Source: Massilia sp. (GTDB lineage: Bacteria > Pseudomonadota > Gammaproteobacteria > Burkholderiales > Burkholderiaceae_D). Taken from it: 48,563 bases of DNA. The stretch spans positions 1 through 48,563 of the forward strand of contig JANYGW010000021.1 of assembly GCA_025359245.1 (NCBI GenBank), in the 5' to 3' direction. Position numbers and translations under genes: made by a program. Positions 38,144 through 47,979 of the stretch are shown piece by piece (position 1 is the first letter of the stretch; each line of letters opens with the position of its first letter). The notes beneath the pieces were generated by a model. That model saw only the letters and a list, made by a program, of their open reading frames with translations, made no database searches and was not told the DNA's origin.

Positions 38144-38971
38144 ATGTCTACGCTCCCCGCGAATACCAGCGAACGCGTCATTGAAGAGCATTACGTCCAG
38201 TCGCGCGACTCCTACCTGATCTATCTGATGCACGTGGCCACCTACCGCTTCGCCGAGCCTTACCTGGCCGGCGCCAAGGTGCTCGACCTGGGCTGCGGCA
38301 CCGGCTACGGCACGGCCATGTTGGCCGGCAAGTGCGAAGCGATCTGCGGGGTCGATATTTCGGACGAAGCCATCGCGTATGCGCGTTCGCGCTACAACAA
38401 GCCGGGCCTGGACTACGCCACCATCGACAAGATCGAACGCGGCAGCCGCCTGCGTTTTGACGACGCCAGCTTCGACGCCGTGATCTCGTTCCAGGTCATC
38501 GAACACGTGGCGGACGTGCCGTCCTACCTGGCCGAGATCGCGCGCCTGCTCAAGCCGGGCGGCGTCTTCATCTGCGCCACGCCGGACCGCGCCACGCGCC
38601 TGCTGCCGCTGCAGCGGCCGTGGAACCTGTATCACCTGAAAGAATATTCGAACACCCAGTTCGCAGCACTGTTCACGCCTTTCTTCACCCAAGTGGACGT
38701 GCTGCAAATGTCAGGTACCCGGCGCGTGATCGACGGCGAACTCAAACGCACCGCCATGGTTCGCTGGCTGACCCTGCCGTTCACCTTCCCGCTGGCGCCG
38801 GAATGGCTGCGCACCAGCGGCCTGGCGCTGCTGAAGCGGCTGCAAGGCAAGGGGAGCGACAAGCCGGCGCAGGCCGGGCCATTCGATTTCGACGAATCGG
38901 ATATCCAGATCGGCAAGGACCTGGCGCCCAGCCTGAACCTGATTGCGGTGATGCGAAAAGCCGGCGCATGA
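38144..38971 (+). CDS. Class I SAM-dependent methyltransferase
   Basis: Protein of 275 residues with the SAM-binding motif VLDLGCGTGYGTAML, motif II acidic residue in GVDISDEAI, and SFDAVISFQVIEHV plus LLKPGGVFICATPD. Such enzymes in glycan loci often methylate sugars or lipid-linked intermediates. The C-terminal 100 residues are less conserved and may determine the substrate. It overlaps the next methyltransferase by four bases (ATGA), so the pair are coupled. Confidence 0.9.
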   Translation: MSTLPANTSERVIEEHYVQSRDSYLIYLMHVATYRFAEPYLAGAKVLDLGCGTGYGTAMLAGKCEAICGVDISDEAIAYARSRYNKPGLDYATIDKIERGSRLRFDDASFDAVISFQVIEHVADVPSYLAEIARLLKPGGVFICATPDRATRLLPLQRPWNLYHLKEYSNTQFAALFTPFFTQVDVLQMSGTRRVIDGELKRTAMVRWLTLPFTFPLAPEWLRTSGLALLKRLQGKGSDKPAQAGPFDFDESDIQIGKDLAPSLNLIAVMRKAGA

Positions 38972-39765
38972 CGCGCGCGGCCATCTTCGCCCATGTGGCG
39001 GCCCCGGCGCCGCGGCTGCTGATGCGCCTGGCGCTGGTGCCGGAACTGCTGGAAGGCGTCGCCGCCGCGCCGCGCCGCATGCTGGAAATCGGCCCCGGAC
39101 TGGGCGACCTCAGCATCTACCTGGCGGCGCGCTATCCGGACGCGACCGGCGTGCTGATGGACATCTCGGAAGCGGGCATCGCGCCGCTGCAGGCGCGCAC
39201 CGCGGACCTGCCCCGGCTCGTAGTACGCCAGGGCGACTTCCAGGCGCTGCCCGACACGGAGCGCTTCGACCTGGTGGCCGCATGCGAAGTGTTCGAACAC
39301 ATCGAGGATGACGAGGCCGCGTTCGCCGCCGTGCACCGGCTGCTGGCGCCGGGCGGCTATTTCCTGTTTTCCGTGCCCGCTTTCGAACGCAATTTCGGCG
39401 CGGCCGACCGCTACGCGGGCCACTTCCGGCGCTACGAGCGGGCGCCGTTGCTGGCCCAGTTCGCACGCCACGGTTTCGCCGTCGAACAGGTGCGCTGCTA
39501 TGGCTTCCCGCTGACCCAGCTGCTGTGGCCGTTCTACAAGTTCTATTATGGCGCGCTGCTCAAGCGCGCCCCGCTGGACATGCAGGCCTCGACCAAGCGC
39601 AGCGGGACGGAACGCTCGCTGGTGAGCCGCTTCGCCAGGCTGCCCGTGGCCACGCTGATGGCGCCGTTGTTCCTGTGCCAGCACCTGGTCCGGCGCGGCA
39701 ACCTGGGCGACGGCTATCTGGTGCTGGCCCGCAAAATCGCATCCGCCACCGATGCGCCCGCTTAA
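38968..39765 (+). CDS. Second class I SAM-dependent methyltransferase
   Basis: Protein of 265 residues, SAM-binding motif MLEIGPGLGDLSIYLA, acidic residue in VLMDIS, and LVAACEVFEHIEDD followed by LAPGGYFLFSVPAF. It is not a close copy of the upstream methyltransferase. The following AGHFRRYERAPLLAQFARHGF segment is typical of glycan-cluster methyltransferases. ATG 38968 overlaps the upstream stop. Its 3' end overlaps the glycosyltransferase start by 14 bp, placing all three in one operon. Confidence 0.9.
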   Translation: MTRAAIFAHVAAPAPRLLMRLALVPELLEGVAAAPRRMLEIGPGLGDLSIYLAARYPDATGVLMDISEAGIAPLQARTADLPRLVVRQGDFQALPDTERFDLVAACEVFEHIEDDEAAFAAVHRLLAPGGYFLFSVPAFERNFGAADRYAGHFRRYERAPLLAQFARHGFAVEQVRCYGFPLTQLLWPFYKFYYGALLKRAPLDMQASTKRSGTERSLVSRFARLPVATLMAPLFLCQHLVRRGNLGDGYLVLARKIASATDAPA

Positions 39766-40957
39766 GCCAGCCAGCGCGCTGCTCATCGCCGGCGTGCACG
39801 TCAAGAGCGACGCCTATCCCAACGTCAAGTACAAGGTCGAAGGCTTGCTGGCCCACCCCGGACTCAATGCGCAGGAAGCCAATTTTCCGCCCGCGCTGTC
39901 GCTGCGCTTCGGCCAGCGCCGCGGCCGCTTTGCCGCACTGGGCACGGCCTGCCGGCTGGGCCTGGCGCACCTGCGCGCGCTGTGGGCCGTGGCCCGCCTG
40001 GCGCCGGGGGCCGCGCTGTACGTGCCCTACCCCGCCGTGTTCCTGGTCTTTTTGGTGAGCTTGCTGCCGCGCCGCTGGCGGCCCGCTGCGATCCACGCGG
40101 ACGCCTTCATTTCGCTGTACGACACGGTGGTCAACGACCGCGCGCTGGTCAAGCCTGGCCACCCGCTGGCGCGCCTGCTGTTCGCGATCGAACGGCGCGC
40201 CTACCGCAGCGCCGACCGGGTGCTGGTCGATACCGAACTCAATGCGCAGCACATGGCGCACATGTTCGCGCTGCCGCCCGGGCGCGTGTTCGCGCTGCCG
40301 CTCAGCATCAATGAAACCATCTATGCGCCGCTGGACTACCTGCCCGCCACTGACGCATGCACGGTGCTGTTCATCGGCACCTTCGTGCCGCTGCAGGGCG
40401 TGGACGTGATCGCGCAAGCCATCGTCCTGCTGCGCGACCAGCCGCAGCTGACATTTCGCATCATCGGCAACGGGCAGGCCGCGCCCGAAGTGGCGGCCAT
40501 CCTGGAGGCGGCGCAATGCCGCAATGTGCACTGGGAACGCGACTGGCAAAGCGCCGAGGCGCTGGCGGCCGAAATCGGCCAGGCCGATATCTGCCTTGGC
40601 ATCTTTGGCGCCGGCGAAAAAGCACAGCGCGTCTGGCCGCTGAAAAATTACGCCTACATGGCGGTCGGCCGCGCCCTGATTACCGCGGGCACGCCGGCCG
40701 CGCGCCAGCTGGCCGGCAACGATCCGGCGCCGTGGGTGGAAGTACCGCCGGGTGACCCGGCGGCGCTGGCGCAAGCCATTGCCGGCCTGGCCGCCGATCC
40801 GGCGCGCCGCCTTGCCTGCGCGCGTGGCGCGGGACAGTTCTACCAGGACCGCCTGGCCAACCGCGCATCGCTGCAGGCACTGGTGGACAGCCTGGCGCTA
40901 GCCGCGCCGGCGCGCCAGCAGCAGCCAGGCGCCGGCCGGGATCCAGGCCAGGCATAG
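39752..40957 (+). CDS. GT4-type glycosyltransferase
   Basis: Protein of 401 residues with a GT-B fold pattern. The N-terminal domain has a membrane-associated segment (LYVPYPAVFLVFLVSLLP), and DRVLVDTELNAQHM marks its end. The C-terminal domain has VLFIGTFVPLQGVDVIAQAI, FRIIGNGQAAPEV and the donor-binding KNYAYMAVGRALITAGTPAARQL. It probably adds a sugar to a lipid-linked glycan on the cytoplasmic side. The last 20 or so residues (AAPARQQQPGAG...) read through the end of the convergent neighbour, a 60-bp 3' overlap, and may be a late extension. Confidence 0.88.
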   Translation: MRPLKPASALLIAGVHVKSDAYPNVKYKVEGLLAHPGLNAQEANFPPALSLRFGQRRGRFAALGTACRLGLAHLRALWAVARLAPGAALYVPYPAVFLVFLVSLLPRRWRPAAIHADAFISLYDTVVNDRALVKPGHPLARLLFAIERRAYRSADRVLVDTELNAQHMAHMFALPPGRVFALPLSINETIYAPLDYLPATDACTVLFIGTFVPLQGVDVIAQAIVLLRDQPQLTFRIIGNGQAAPEVAAILEAAQCRNVHWERDWQSAEALAAEIGQADICLGIFGAGEKAQRVWPLKNYAYMAVGRALITAGTPAARQLAGNDPAPWVEVPPGDPAALAQAIAGLAADPARRLACARGAGQFYQDRLANRASLQALVDSLALAAPARQQQPGAGRDPGQA

Positions 40958-41803
40958 TCCGATCGCGCGCAGCACCAGGTAACTGGCCAGCACCGATGGC
41001 GGCGTGACGCCCACGGTAGAAAACAAGGCGACGCCGGCCGCTTCCGCCGTTCCCACCCCATTGAAGCTGATCGGAATGTAGGCCACCAGCGAGCTCACCG
41101 CCACCAGCGTGATCACGTCCCAGGCCGGCGCCGCATGGAAACCGAAGGCCTGGAACATGCACCAGTACGCCAGTCCGCTCAGGCAGATCTTGAGCACAGT
41201 GAGGGCGGCATTGATGGCGATACGCCCGGGAAAACGGCGCCACACCAGCAGCGCCTCGAGCATGGCCTTGCGCAGGAATTCGACGATACGGTGGCGCGCC
41301 AGGCGCCCGCCATGGCGCAGCAGCACCAGCAGCAGCATGGCGCCCAGCACCGTGCACAGCGCGAAGGCGCCCATCAGCAGCGGCGACAGGTGCTGGCGCA
41401 CGGCCCACAAGGCAAAGACCACCATCAGCAGCAGCGACACCAGCTTGTCGGCCATGCTGCGCCCCAGTGTCACGGCCGGCGCCAGGCCGTGCCGGCGCAG
41501 GCCAACGGTGATGCTGGCCATGTCGCCGACCTGGCCGGGGAACACCAGTCCGACGGCCCAGGCAGTCCAGTACAGCGGCAGGAAGGACATGAACGCCAGT
41601 GTGCGTTCGGTATTGAGCAGCAGGTGCAGGCCCACGGCGCCGATCAGCGTGGTGGTGCACATCAGCCCGGCCGCGGCCAGCGTCCAGCGCGCATCGATGC
41701 GGCGCAGCACAGCGGCAATTTCAGTGACGTCGAGCACCGCCAGCAGCGCCAGCAACAGGGCCAGGCCCAGCGCGATCCGCCAGCGCACCGACGGCAGGGT
41801 CAT
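40898..41803 (-). CDS. YbhN/LPG-synthase-TM-like membrane protein (UPF0104)
   Basis: Inner-membrane protein of 301 residues with about eight helices. It has the family features LVFPGQVGDMASITVGLRRHGL near residue 90 and IPISFNGVGTAEAAGVALF near residue 255. Homologues resemble the flippase half of MprF and are suggested to move lipids or lipid-linked intermediates. Its start overlaps the FHA gene stop by four bases (ATGA), so the two are cotranscribed away from sucD. The 3' end overlaps the convergent glycosyltransferase by 60 bp. Confidence 0.88.
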   Translation of the reverse strand: MTLPSVRWRIALGLALLLALLAVLDVTEIAAVLRRIDARWTLAAAGLMCTTTLIGAVGLHLLLNTERTLAFMSFLPLYWTAWAVGLVFPGQVGDMASITVGLRRHGLAPAVTLGRSMADKLVSLLLMVVFALWAVRQHLSPLLMGAFALCTVLGAMLLLVLLRHGGRLARHRIVEFLRKAMLEALLVWRRFPGRIAINAALTVLKICLSGLAYWCMFQAFGFHAAPAWDVITLVAVSSLVAYIPISFNGVGTAEAAGVALFSTVGVTPPSVLASYLVLRAIGLCLAWIPAGAWLLLARRRG

Positions 41804-42360
41804 TGACTGAGGAAGGTCAACCGGGTTCCGTCCAGGTCGAGCACGTCGCCATGGACCAGGCGCCGCGCTTCGGCCTGCAGCACCGCGCCGTTGATCGAGG
41901 GCCCCGTTTCGCCATCGATTCTCGATGCCGAATAAATGCCGCCGGCGTAGGTGATGGCCACGACGGCCGAACCGGGCTTGCCGATCGTCGTCAGCGGCTT
42001 GTTCAGCGCCAGCCGCTTGCCGGTGTGGGCGCCGCTCAGCACTTCGATCTTGCCGCTGGCGCCGACCTTGGGCGGCGAGGCGACATAGGTGAGTTCAAAG
42101 ACGGCAATGCTCAGCTTGTCGCCGTCGGCGATCTTTTGCCGGTACACCTTTTCGCCGTTGACGAAGGTGCCATTCGTGCTGCCCAGGTCTTCCAGGATCG
42201 CATCCTCGAGCATCAAGGTGATCGTCGCGTGCTGGCCGCTGACGGCGCGGTGGTCGATCACGATATCGTTATACGGCTTGCGCCCGATCGTGATCCGCTC
42301 CTTGTCGAGCTCGACCTCCTGGATCAGCTTGTTTTCCGATGTAATTATTATTTTTGCCAC
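41800..42360 (-). CDS. FHA-domain protein
   Basis: Protein of 186 residues with a clear N-terminal FHA domain: ERITIGRKPYNDIVIDHRAVSGQHATI and DLGSTNGTFVNG, which bind phosphothreonine peptides. The second half (LNKPLTTIGKPGSAVVAITY ... GETGPSINGAVL ... HGDVLDLDGTRLTFL) looks like a second, degenerate FHA unit. I chose the GTG at 42360 (VAKIIITSENK) because GGAG lies six bases before it. The frame is open to 42417, but that extension would run over the sucD terminator hairpin. No Ser/Thr kinase gene is in the window, so the phosphoprotein partner is unknown. Confidence 0.88.
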   Translation of the reverse strand: MAKIIITSENKLIQEVELDKERITIGRKPYNDIVIDHRAVSGQHATITLMLEDAILEDLGSTNGTFVNGEKVYRQKIADGDKLSIAVFELTYVASPPKVGASGKIEVLSGAHTGKRLALNKPLTTIGKPGSAVVAITYAGGIYSASRIDGETGPSINGAVLQAEARRLVHGDVLDLDGTRLTFLSQ

Positions 42361-42386
42361 AAATGTCTCCGACCTCAGAAATGCAA

Positions 42387-42408
42387 ACGGGGAGCTCGCG
42401 CTCCCCGT
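42387..42408 (-). terminator. Terminator hairpin of sucCD
   Basis: Nine-bp stem ACGGGGAGC/GCTCCCCGT with loop TCGC; only a short U-rich tail (GUUUGCAUUU) follows in the minus transcript. Located 32 bp after the sucD stop. Confidence 0.7.
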
Positions 42409-42440
42409 CATTATCAACTACCTTGGCGCCTAGTTACAAA

Positions 42441-43322
42441 TTACAACATCGCTTTCAGCAAACGCGCCATTTCCGACGGGTTTTTGGTGGCGGTAATGCC
42501 GCATTCGGCCATGATATCAAGCTTTGCCTGCGCCGTATCGGCACCGCCCGAGATCAGCGCGCCGGCATGGCCCATGCGCTTGCCCGGCGGCGCGGTAACG
42601 CCGGCGATGAAGCAGACCACCGGTTTTTTCATGTTGTCCTTGATCCAGTAAGCCGCGTTGGCTTCGTCAGGACCCCCGATTTCGCCGATCATGATGACGG
42701 CGTCGGTATCCGGATCATCGTTGAACATCTTCATGATGTCGATGTGCTTCAAGCCGTTGATCGGGTCGCCGCCGATGCCCACTGCCGACGACTGGCCCAG
42801 GCCGAGCGCGGTCAGCTGGCCGACTGCTTCATAGGTCAGGGTGCCCGAACGCGACACGACGCCGATCCGGCCCTTGCGGTGGATGTGGCCCGGCATGATG
42901 CCGATCTTGATTTCATCCGGCGTGATCAGGCCCGGGCAGTTCGGTCCCAGCAGCAGGGTCTTGGAGCCGGCCTTGGCCATGCGGTCCTTGAGCGCCATCA
43001 TGTCGCGCACGGGAATGCCTTCGGTGATGCAGATCGCCAGGTCGAGTTCGGCTTCGACGGCTTCCCAGATCGCGGCGGCGGCGCCCGCAGGCGGCACGTA
43101 GATCACCGACACGTTGGCGCCGGTTTCCTTTTTCGCTTCTGCGACGGTGGCGAAAATCGGAATGCCTTCGAAATCTTCGCCGGCCTTCTTCGGGTTGACG
43201 CCTGCGACGAAGGCTTCCTTGCCGTTCGCGTATTCGCGGCACATGCGGGTGTGGAACTGGCCGGTCTTGCCGGTAATTCCCTGGGTGACTACTTTGGTAT
43301 CTTTATTGATCAGAATCGACAT
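42441..43322 (-). CDS. sucD: Succinate-CoA ligase, alpha subunit
   Basis: Subunit of 293 residues of the TCA-cycle enzyme that converts succinyl-CoA to succinate with nucleotide triphosphate formation. It begins MSILINKDTKVVTQGITGKTG (CoA-binding Rossmann start) and contains GKAGRIGVVSRSGTLTYEA-type residues, GGDPINGL and the phospho-His segment MGHAGALISGGADTAQ. Normal length. It follows sucC by 15 bp and shares its transcript. Confidence 0.97.
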   Translation of the reverse strand: MSILINKDTKVVTQGITGKTGQFHTRMCREYANGKEAFVAGVNPKKAGEDFEGIPIFATVAEAKKETGANVSVIYVPPAGAAAAIWEAVEAELDLAICITEGIPVRDMMALKDRMAKAGSKTLLLGPNCPGLITPDEIKIGIMPGHIHRKGRIGVVSRSGTLTYEAVGQLTALGLGQSSAVGIGGDPINGLKHIDIMKMFNDDPDTDAVIMIGEIGGPDEANAAYWIKDNMKKPVVCFIAGVTAPPGKRMGHAGALISGGADTAQAKLDIMAECGITATKNPSEMARLLKAML

Positions 43323-43337
43323 GTTTGTTCCTTCGAA

Positions 43338-44507
43338 TTAGGCTTGACCAGCGGCGGCGGCAACCACGGCCTTGGCCGCGTCTTCCATCGTAACGGCGGC
43401 GATGATAGGCAGACCGGAATCGGCCAGCATTTTCTTGCCGATGTCTTCGTTGGTGCCCTTCATGCGCACGACCAGCGGCACTTTCAGCGAAACCGCCTTC
43501 GATGCGGTGATCACGCCTTCGGCGATCACGTCGCAGCGCATGATGCCGCCGAAGATGTTGACCAGGATGGCTTTGAGGCCCGGGTTCTTCAGCATGATCT
43601 TGAACGCTTCGGTGACTTTTTCAGCCGTCGCGCCGCCGCCCACGTCCAGGAAGTTGGCCGGCTCGCCGCCGAACAGCTTGATGGTGTCCATGGTGGCCAT
43701 GGCCAGGCCGGCGCCGTTGACCAGGCAGCCGATGTTGCCGTCGAGCGAAATGTAGGCGAGGTCGAATTTCGACGCTTCCACTTCGGCCGGATCTTCTTCG
43801 TCCAGGTCGCGGTAGGCGACGATGGCCGGCTGGCGATACAGCGCATTGGCGTCGAAGTTGAACTTGGCGTCGAGCGCGATGACCTTGCCCGAGCCGGTCA
43901 GGATCAGCGGATTGATTTCGGCCAGCGAGCAGTCGGTTTCCCAGTAGGCTTTGTACAGGCCCTTGATCTGCACGGCGAAGTCGGCCAGCGATGCGGCAGG
44001 CACGCCGATCTTGGTGCCGATGTCGTTGCATTCGTCGTCGGTGATGCCGACCGATGGATCGATGGTGATGTGGTGGATCTTTTCAGGGTTGCTGTGCGCA
44101 ACTTCCTCGATGTCCATGCCGCCTTCGCTGGACGCCATCAGCACGACTTTCTGGCTGATACGGTCGGTCACGAGCGAAACGTACAGTTCCTTCTTGATGT
44201 CGGCGCCTTCTTCGATCAGCAGGCGGCGCACCTTCTGGCCTTCCGGGCCGGTCTGGTGGGTGATCAGCTGCATGCCCATGATCTGGTCGGCGTATTCCTT
44301 GACCTGCTCGAGCGACTTGGCGACCTTGACACCGCCGCCCTTGCCGCGACCGCCAGCATGGATCTGCGCCTTGACGACCCAGACCGGGCCGCCCAGCGTT
44401 TCGGCTGCCTTGACGGCCTCGTCCACGGACATGCACGGAATGCCGCGCGGTACCGTCACCCCGAACTGGCGGAGAATTTCTTTGCCTTGATACTCATGGA
44501 TTTTCAT
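43338..44507 (-). CDS. sucC: Succinate-CoA ligase, beta subunit
   Basis: Subunit of 389 residues with an ATP-grasp domain: [17 protein letters not shown] start, [28 protein letters not shown], and the C-terminal CoA-ligase domain with [16 protein letters not shown] and [11 protein letters not shown]. The gene pair sucC-sucD gives the heterotetramer. ATG 44507 has AAGGGAAG upstream; the frame open to 44666 has no family similarity. Position next to a DUF2889 gene and recX-recA is a conserved neighbourhood in beta-proteobacteria, to my knowledge. Confidence 0.97.
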   Translation of the reverse strand: MKIHEYQGKEILRQFGVTVPRGIPCMSVDEAVKAAETLGGPVWVVKAQIHAGGRGKGGGVKVAKSLEQVKEYADQIMGMQLITHQTGPEGQKVRRLLIEEGADIKKELYVSLVTDRISQKVVLMASSEGGMDIEEVAHSNPEKIHHITIDPSVGITDDECNDIGTKIGVPAASLADFAVQIKGLYKAYWETDCSLAEINPLILTGSGKVIALDAKFNFDANALYRQPAIVAYRDLDEEDPAEVEASKFDLAYISLDGNIGCLVNGAGLAMATMDTIKLFGGEPANFLDVGGGATAEKVTEAFKIMLKNPGLKAILVNIFGGIMRCDVIAEGVITASKAVSLKVPLVVRMKGTNEDIGKKMLADSGLPIIAAVTMEDAAKAVVAAAAGQA

Positions 44508-44587
44508 GCTGGCTTCCCTTCTTCTGATACTGATAGTGTGGAAATACGATTGAGATGCTAACTGATACAAAACGAAGACTGCGACTG

Positions 44588-45154
44588 CTATTCCTGTATC
44601 GCTTTGGCGATCCAGCGCGGATAGTACTTGGCAACGCCGGGGCCGTCGGCGCGCAGCGCGTGGCATCGGTCGATTTGAAACGGGCGGTCCGGCAGCAGGT
44701 CCTCGCCGGCGCCGTCGCGCGTCTTGATGACGTCGTTGGCATAGGCCTGGATCGCCGCGGTCGGCAGGATCTGCGCCAGCTCATTCAGGTGGGTACAGCC
44801 TAGCACGCCAGAGAGGCGCTCCTTGATGCCGAGCCGGAAGCCCTTCATCAGGTTCAGGCCGATCAGCTTCTGGTAGGCAGAGGCGAAGCTGTCGCAATGG
44901 CCAGGATACGGAACGGCATCGGATGCGGCTTCGGCATCGACGATGGTCAGTTCACGGTTGATGGTAATGCGCAGGTTCAGGTCATGCAGGAAGCTGCCGC
45001 CAGCGCGCAATCCGGAGGCGAGCGTCACATCGGCGACTTTGACGTCGGTGATGCGGGCGTCGAGATCCCACAAGCCGTCGTCGCGCGCGAACGCTTCGAT
45101 GCGGATAGCGCGTGTGTGCCGCAACGCGCGGGGGACAGGAGAGGACAGGGGCAT
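44588..45154 (-). CDS. DUF2889-family protein
   Basis: Protein of 188 residues that I recognise as DUF2889: [27 protein letters not shown] near the N-terminus, [19 protein letters not shown], and [19 protein letters not shown] in the second half. There is no signal peptide or membrane segment. The function is unknown. ATG 45154 is favoured over an in-frame TTG at 45163. It is transcribed toward sucC with an 80-bp gap that should hold the sucCD promoter. Confidence 0.85.
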   Translation of the reverse strand: MPLSSPVPRALRHTRAIRIEAFARDDGLWDLDARITDVKVADVTLASGLRAGGSFLHDLNLRITINRELTIVDAEAASDAVPYPGHCDSFASAYQKLIGLNLMKGFRLGIKERLSGVLGCTHLNELAQILPTAAIQAYANDVIKTRDGAGEDLLPDRPFQIDRCHALRADGPGVAKYYPRWIAKAIQE

Positions 45155-45374
45155 AAAGACCAATGCCGAAAATGCGGCGGTAAAGAGTATGCAGCCGGTG
45201 TGCTATTGCACGTTGCCGCAGCTTCTACGGCAACAACCGCTCATGCGGCGCTGCTAAAACCACGAAAGTTTATCACACCGCGCTGCAACATGCCTTATTG
45301 GGGATGAGCTTGTCAGATTATCAATAGATAAGGAAACGGTGATATTGGGAGGGAGGCTGGGCGGAAAAGCGGTG

Positions 45375-45434
45375 CCCAGCGTTCCACCTGGGAGGAGTGT
45401 GGCCGTGAAGCGGCACACATGGTGGAACGCTGGG
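45375..45434. repeat. Compound hairpin element
   Basis: A 14-bp perfect inverted repeat, CCCAGCGTTCCACC at 45375-45388 and its complement at 45421-45434. The 32-nt interior contains a smaller stem (GTGTGGCCG ... CGGCACAC). It is 11 bp from the two-unit palindromic repeat and does not share its core sequence. Confidence 0.85.
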
Positions 45435-45445
45435 TCCGTGGCGCG

Positions 45446-45532
45446 GTCGTCCTCGCGCACGCGGGGTCCCATACTGAGTCTGCGCCAAGTAGGCGCATCT
45501 TCAGTATGGGTCCCCGCTTTCGCGAGGACGAC
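45446..45532. repeat. Dispersed palindromic repeat, two-unit copy B
   Basis: Two 32-bp arms (45446-45477 and 45501-45532) in inverted orientation, differing at only a few bases, with a 23-bp centre that contains a small TGCGCC/GGCGCA hairpin. The outer part of each arm (GTCGTCCTCGCG...GCGGGG) is shared with the copy at 20182. The inner ends (ATACTGA / TCAGTAT) are unique to this copy. Confidence 0.9.
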
Positions 45533-45579
45533 AGGGATGATGTACTGTACCGTATTACTACTATTGTTTTTTTACGACG

Positions 45580-46032
45580 TTACGGCTCTTGCGGCTCGCC
45601 CTTGAGCGCGGCCTGCACGGCTTTTTGGGAAAAGCCGCGCTGCATCAGGAAACGGGCCTGCTTGTTGCGCTCGGCAGGATGGAGCGCCACCGTGCCGAAC
45701 TTGCGTTGCCAGACGTCGCACGCGCGCGCCGTTTCGCTGTCCTTCAGCCCGGCCTTCAATTCTTGCAAGGCCTCGCCGCCGACGCCATGGCTTTGCAGTT
45801 CGGCCATGATGCGGCTGTTGCCGAAACGCGCAGAACGGCGGTGGATCAGCGCTTCGGAAAAGCGCTCCTGCGACAGCCAGTTGTTCTTCTCGAGGAAGTC
45901 GAGCAGGGCGTCGACGTCGTCGCCCTCCTCCGCATGCCTGGACAGCTTGCGCCCCAGCTCAAGCCGGCTGTGCTCGCGCATCGACAGATAGCGCAGCGCA
46001 CGGCCCTTGAGGCTCAATTGTGGCGCAGCCAT
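45580..46032 (-). CDS. recX: Regulatory protein RecX
   Basis: RecX of 150 residues; modulates RecA filament growth. The three-helix repeats are visible: [56 protein letters not shown], and [20 protein letters not shown]. It lies six bases after the recA stop and is expected to be expressed from the recA promoter by readthrough. Confidence 0.96.
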   Translation of the reverse strand: MAAPQLSLKGRALRYLSMREHSRLELGRKLSRHAEEGDDVDALLDFLEKNNWLSQERFSEALIHRRSARFGNSRIMAELQSHGVGGEALQELKAGLKDSETARACDVWQRKFGTVALHPAERNKQARFLMQRGFSQKAVQAALKGEPQEP

Positions 46033-46038
46033 GCCAGC

Positions 46039-47121
<1,083 letters not shown>

Positions 47122-47167
47122 AATTTTCTTTCAGTCTGAAGAAGCACGGTTTCACAACACACAATGC

Positions 47168-47196
47168 ACTGTACAGGCGTACAGTAGTCTTGGCAA
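47168..47196 (-). promoter_or_regulatory. recA promoter
   Basis: On the minus strand, TTGCCA (47196-47191) and TACAGT (47173-47168) with a 17-bp spacer, 47 bp before the recA ATG. The -10 box lies inside the LexA site. Confidence 0.75.
47169..47184. promoter_or_regulatory. lexA box: LexA (SOS) box of recA
   Basis: CTGTACAGGCGTACAG is an exact CTGT-N8-ACAG site and is extended by A on the left and T on the right. Its position over the spacer and -10 box fits repression by blocking RNA polymerase. Confidence 0.92.
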
Positions 47197-47277
47197 GCGC
47201 AACTTGCTGAAATTTGAAAAATTTCCCAAGCTGGGCCAAATGAAACACAATGACTACTCTCAGTGACAGGTGAACCG

Positions 47278-47979
47278 ATGCGTATTTTACTAGCCGAAGA
47301 TGATAGCGTGCTCGCCGACGGGCTGACACGCTCGCTGCGCCAGTCCGGCTATGCGATCGATTGCGTCAAGAATGGCGACGAAGCCGACACCGCCCTGTCG
47401 ACCCAGGAATTCGACCTGCTGATCCTCGACCTGGGCCTGCCCAAGCTGTCCGGACTCGAGGTGCTGCGCCGCCTGCGCGCGCGCTCGTCGCTGCTGCCGG
47501 TGCTGATCCTGACGGCCGCCGATTCGATCGAGCAGCGCGTCAATGGCCTCGACCTGGGCGCCGACGATTACATGGCCAAGCCGTTCGCGCTGTCCGAACT
47601 GGAGGCGCGGGTGCGCGCGCTGACCCGGCGCGGCGCCGGCGGCGGCCCGACCGTGGTGCGCCATGGCCCGCTGACGTACGACCAGGTCGGGCGCAGCGCG
47701 TATATCAACGACCAGATGCTGGACCTGTCGGCGCGCGAACTGGGCCTGCTCGAAATCCTGCTGGCGCGCGCCGGCCGGCTGGTGTCGAAGGAACAGCTGG
47801 TCGACCACTTGTGCGAGTGGGGCGAGGAAGTGTCGAACAACGCGATCGAGGTGTATGTGCACCGCCTGCGCAAGAAGCTCGAAGTCGGCGGCGTGCGCAT
47901 CGCCACCGTGCGCGGCCTGGGCTACTGCCTTGAAAAATACGCACCCGCCACGGGCGCCGACACGGGCGAGCAAAGCTAG
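47278..47979 (+). CDS. OmpR-family response regulator (QseB/PmrA-like)
   Basis: Regulator of 233 residues. The receiver domain has LLAEDDS, phosphoacceptor Asp51 (LLILDLGLP) and Lys in YMAKPFALSEL. The winged-helix DNA-binding domain (about 130-225) has LSARELGLLEILLARAGRLVSKEQLVDHL and NAIEVYVHRLRKKLE...IATVRGLGYCL. AGGTGA precedes ATG 47278. The stop TAG overlaps the GTG start of the sensor kinase by one base. It is divergent from recA, with which it shares a 156-bp gap. Confidence 0.95.
   Translation: MRILLAEDDSVLADGLTRSLRQSGYAIDCVKNGDEADTALSTQEFDLLILDLGLPKLSGLEVLRRLRARSSLLPVLILTAADSIEQRVNGLDLGADDYMAKPFALSELEARVRALTRRGAGGGPTVVRHGPLTYDQVGRSAYINDQMLDLSARELGLLEILLARAGRLVSKEQLVDHLCEWGEEVSNNAIEVYVHRLRKKLEVGGVRIATVRGLGYCLEKYAPATGADTGEQS

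Larger units (their letters stand above)
45155..45579. other. Intergenic region packed with palindromic elements
   Basis: About 425 bases between recX and the DUF2889 gene (both minus strand) with no supported gene. Two palindromic elements fill the recX-proximal part (45375-45434 and 45446-45532). The remainder should hold the DUF2889 promoter. The elements could also serve as the 3' end of the recA-recX transcript. Confidence 0.7.

Noticed and set aside
42361..42417. N-terminal extension of the FHA protein
   Set aside because: It would translate through the sucD terminator hairpin, while a GTG with a good GGAG lies at 42360.
42354..44561. 735-residue open frame on the plus strand opposite sucCD
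   Set aside because: Pure antisense shadow of two highly conserved TCA-cycle genes.
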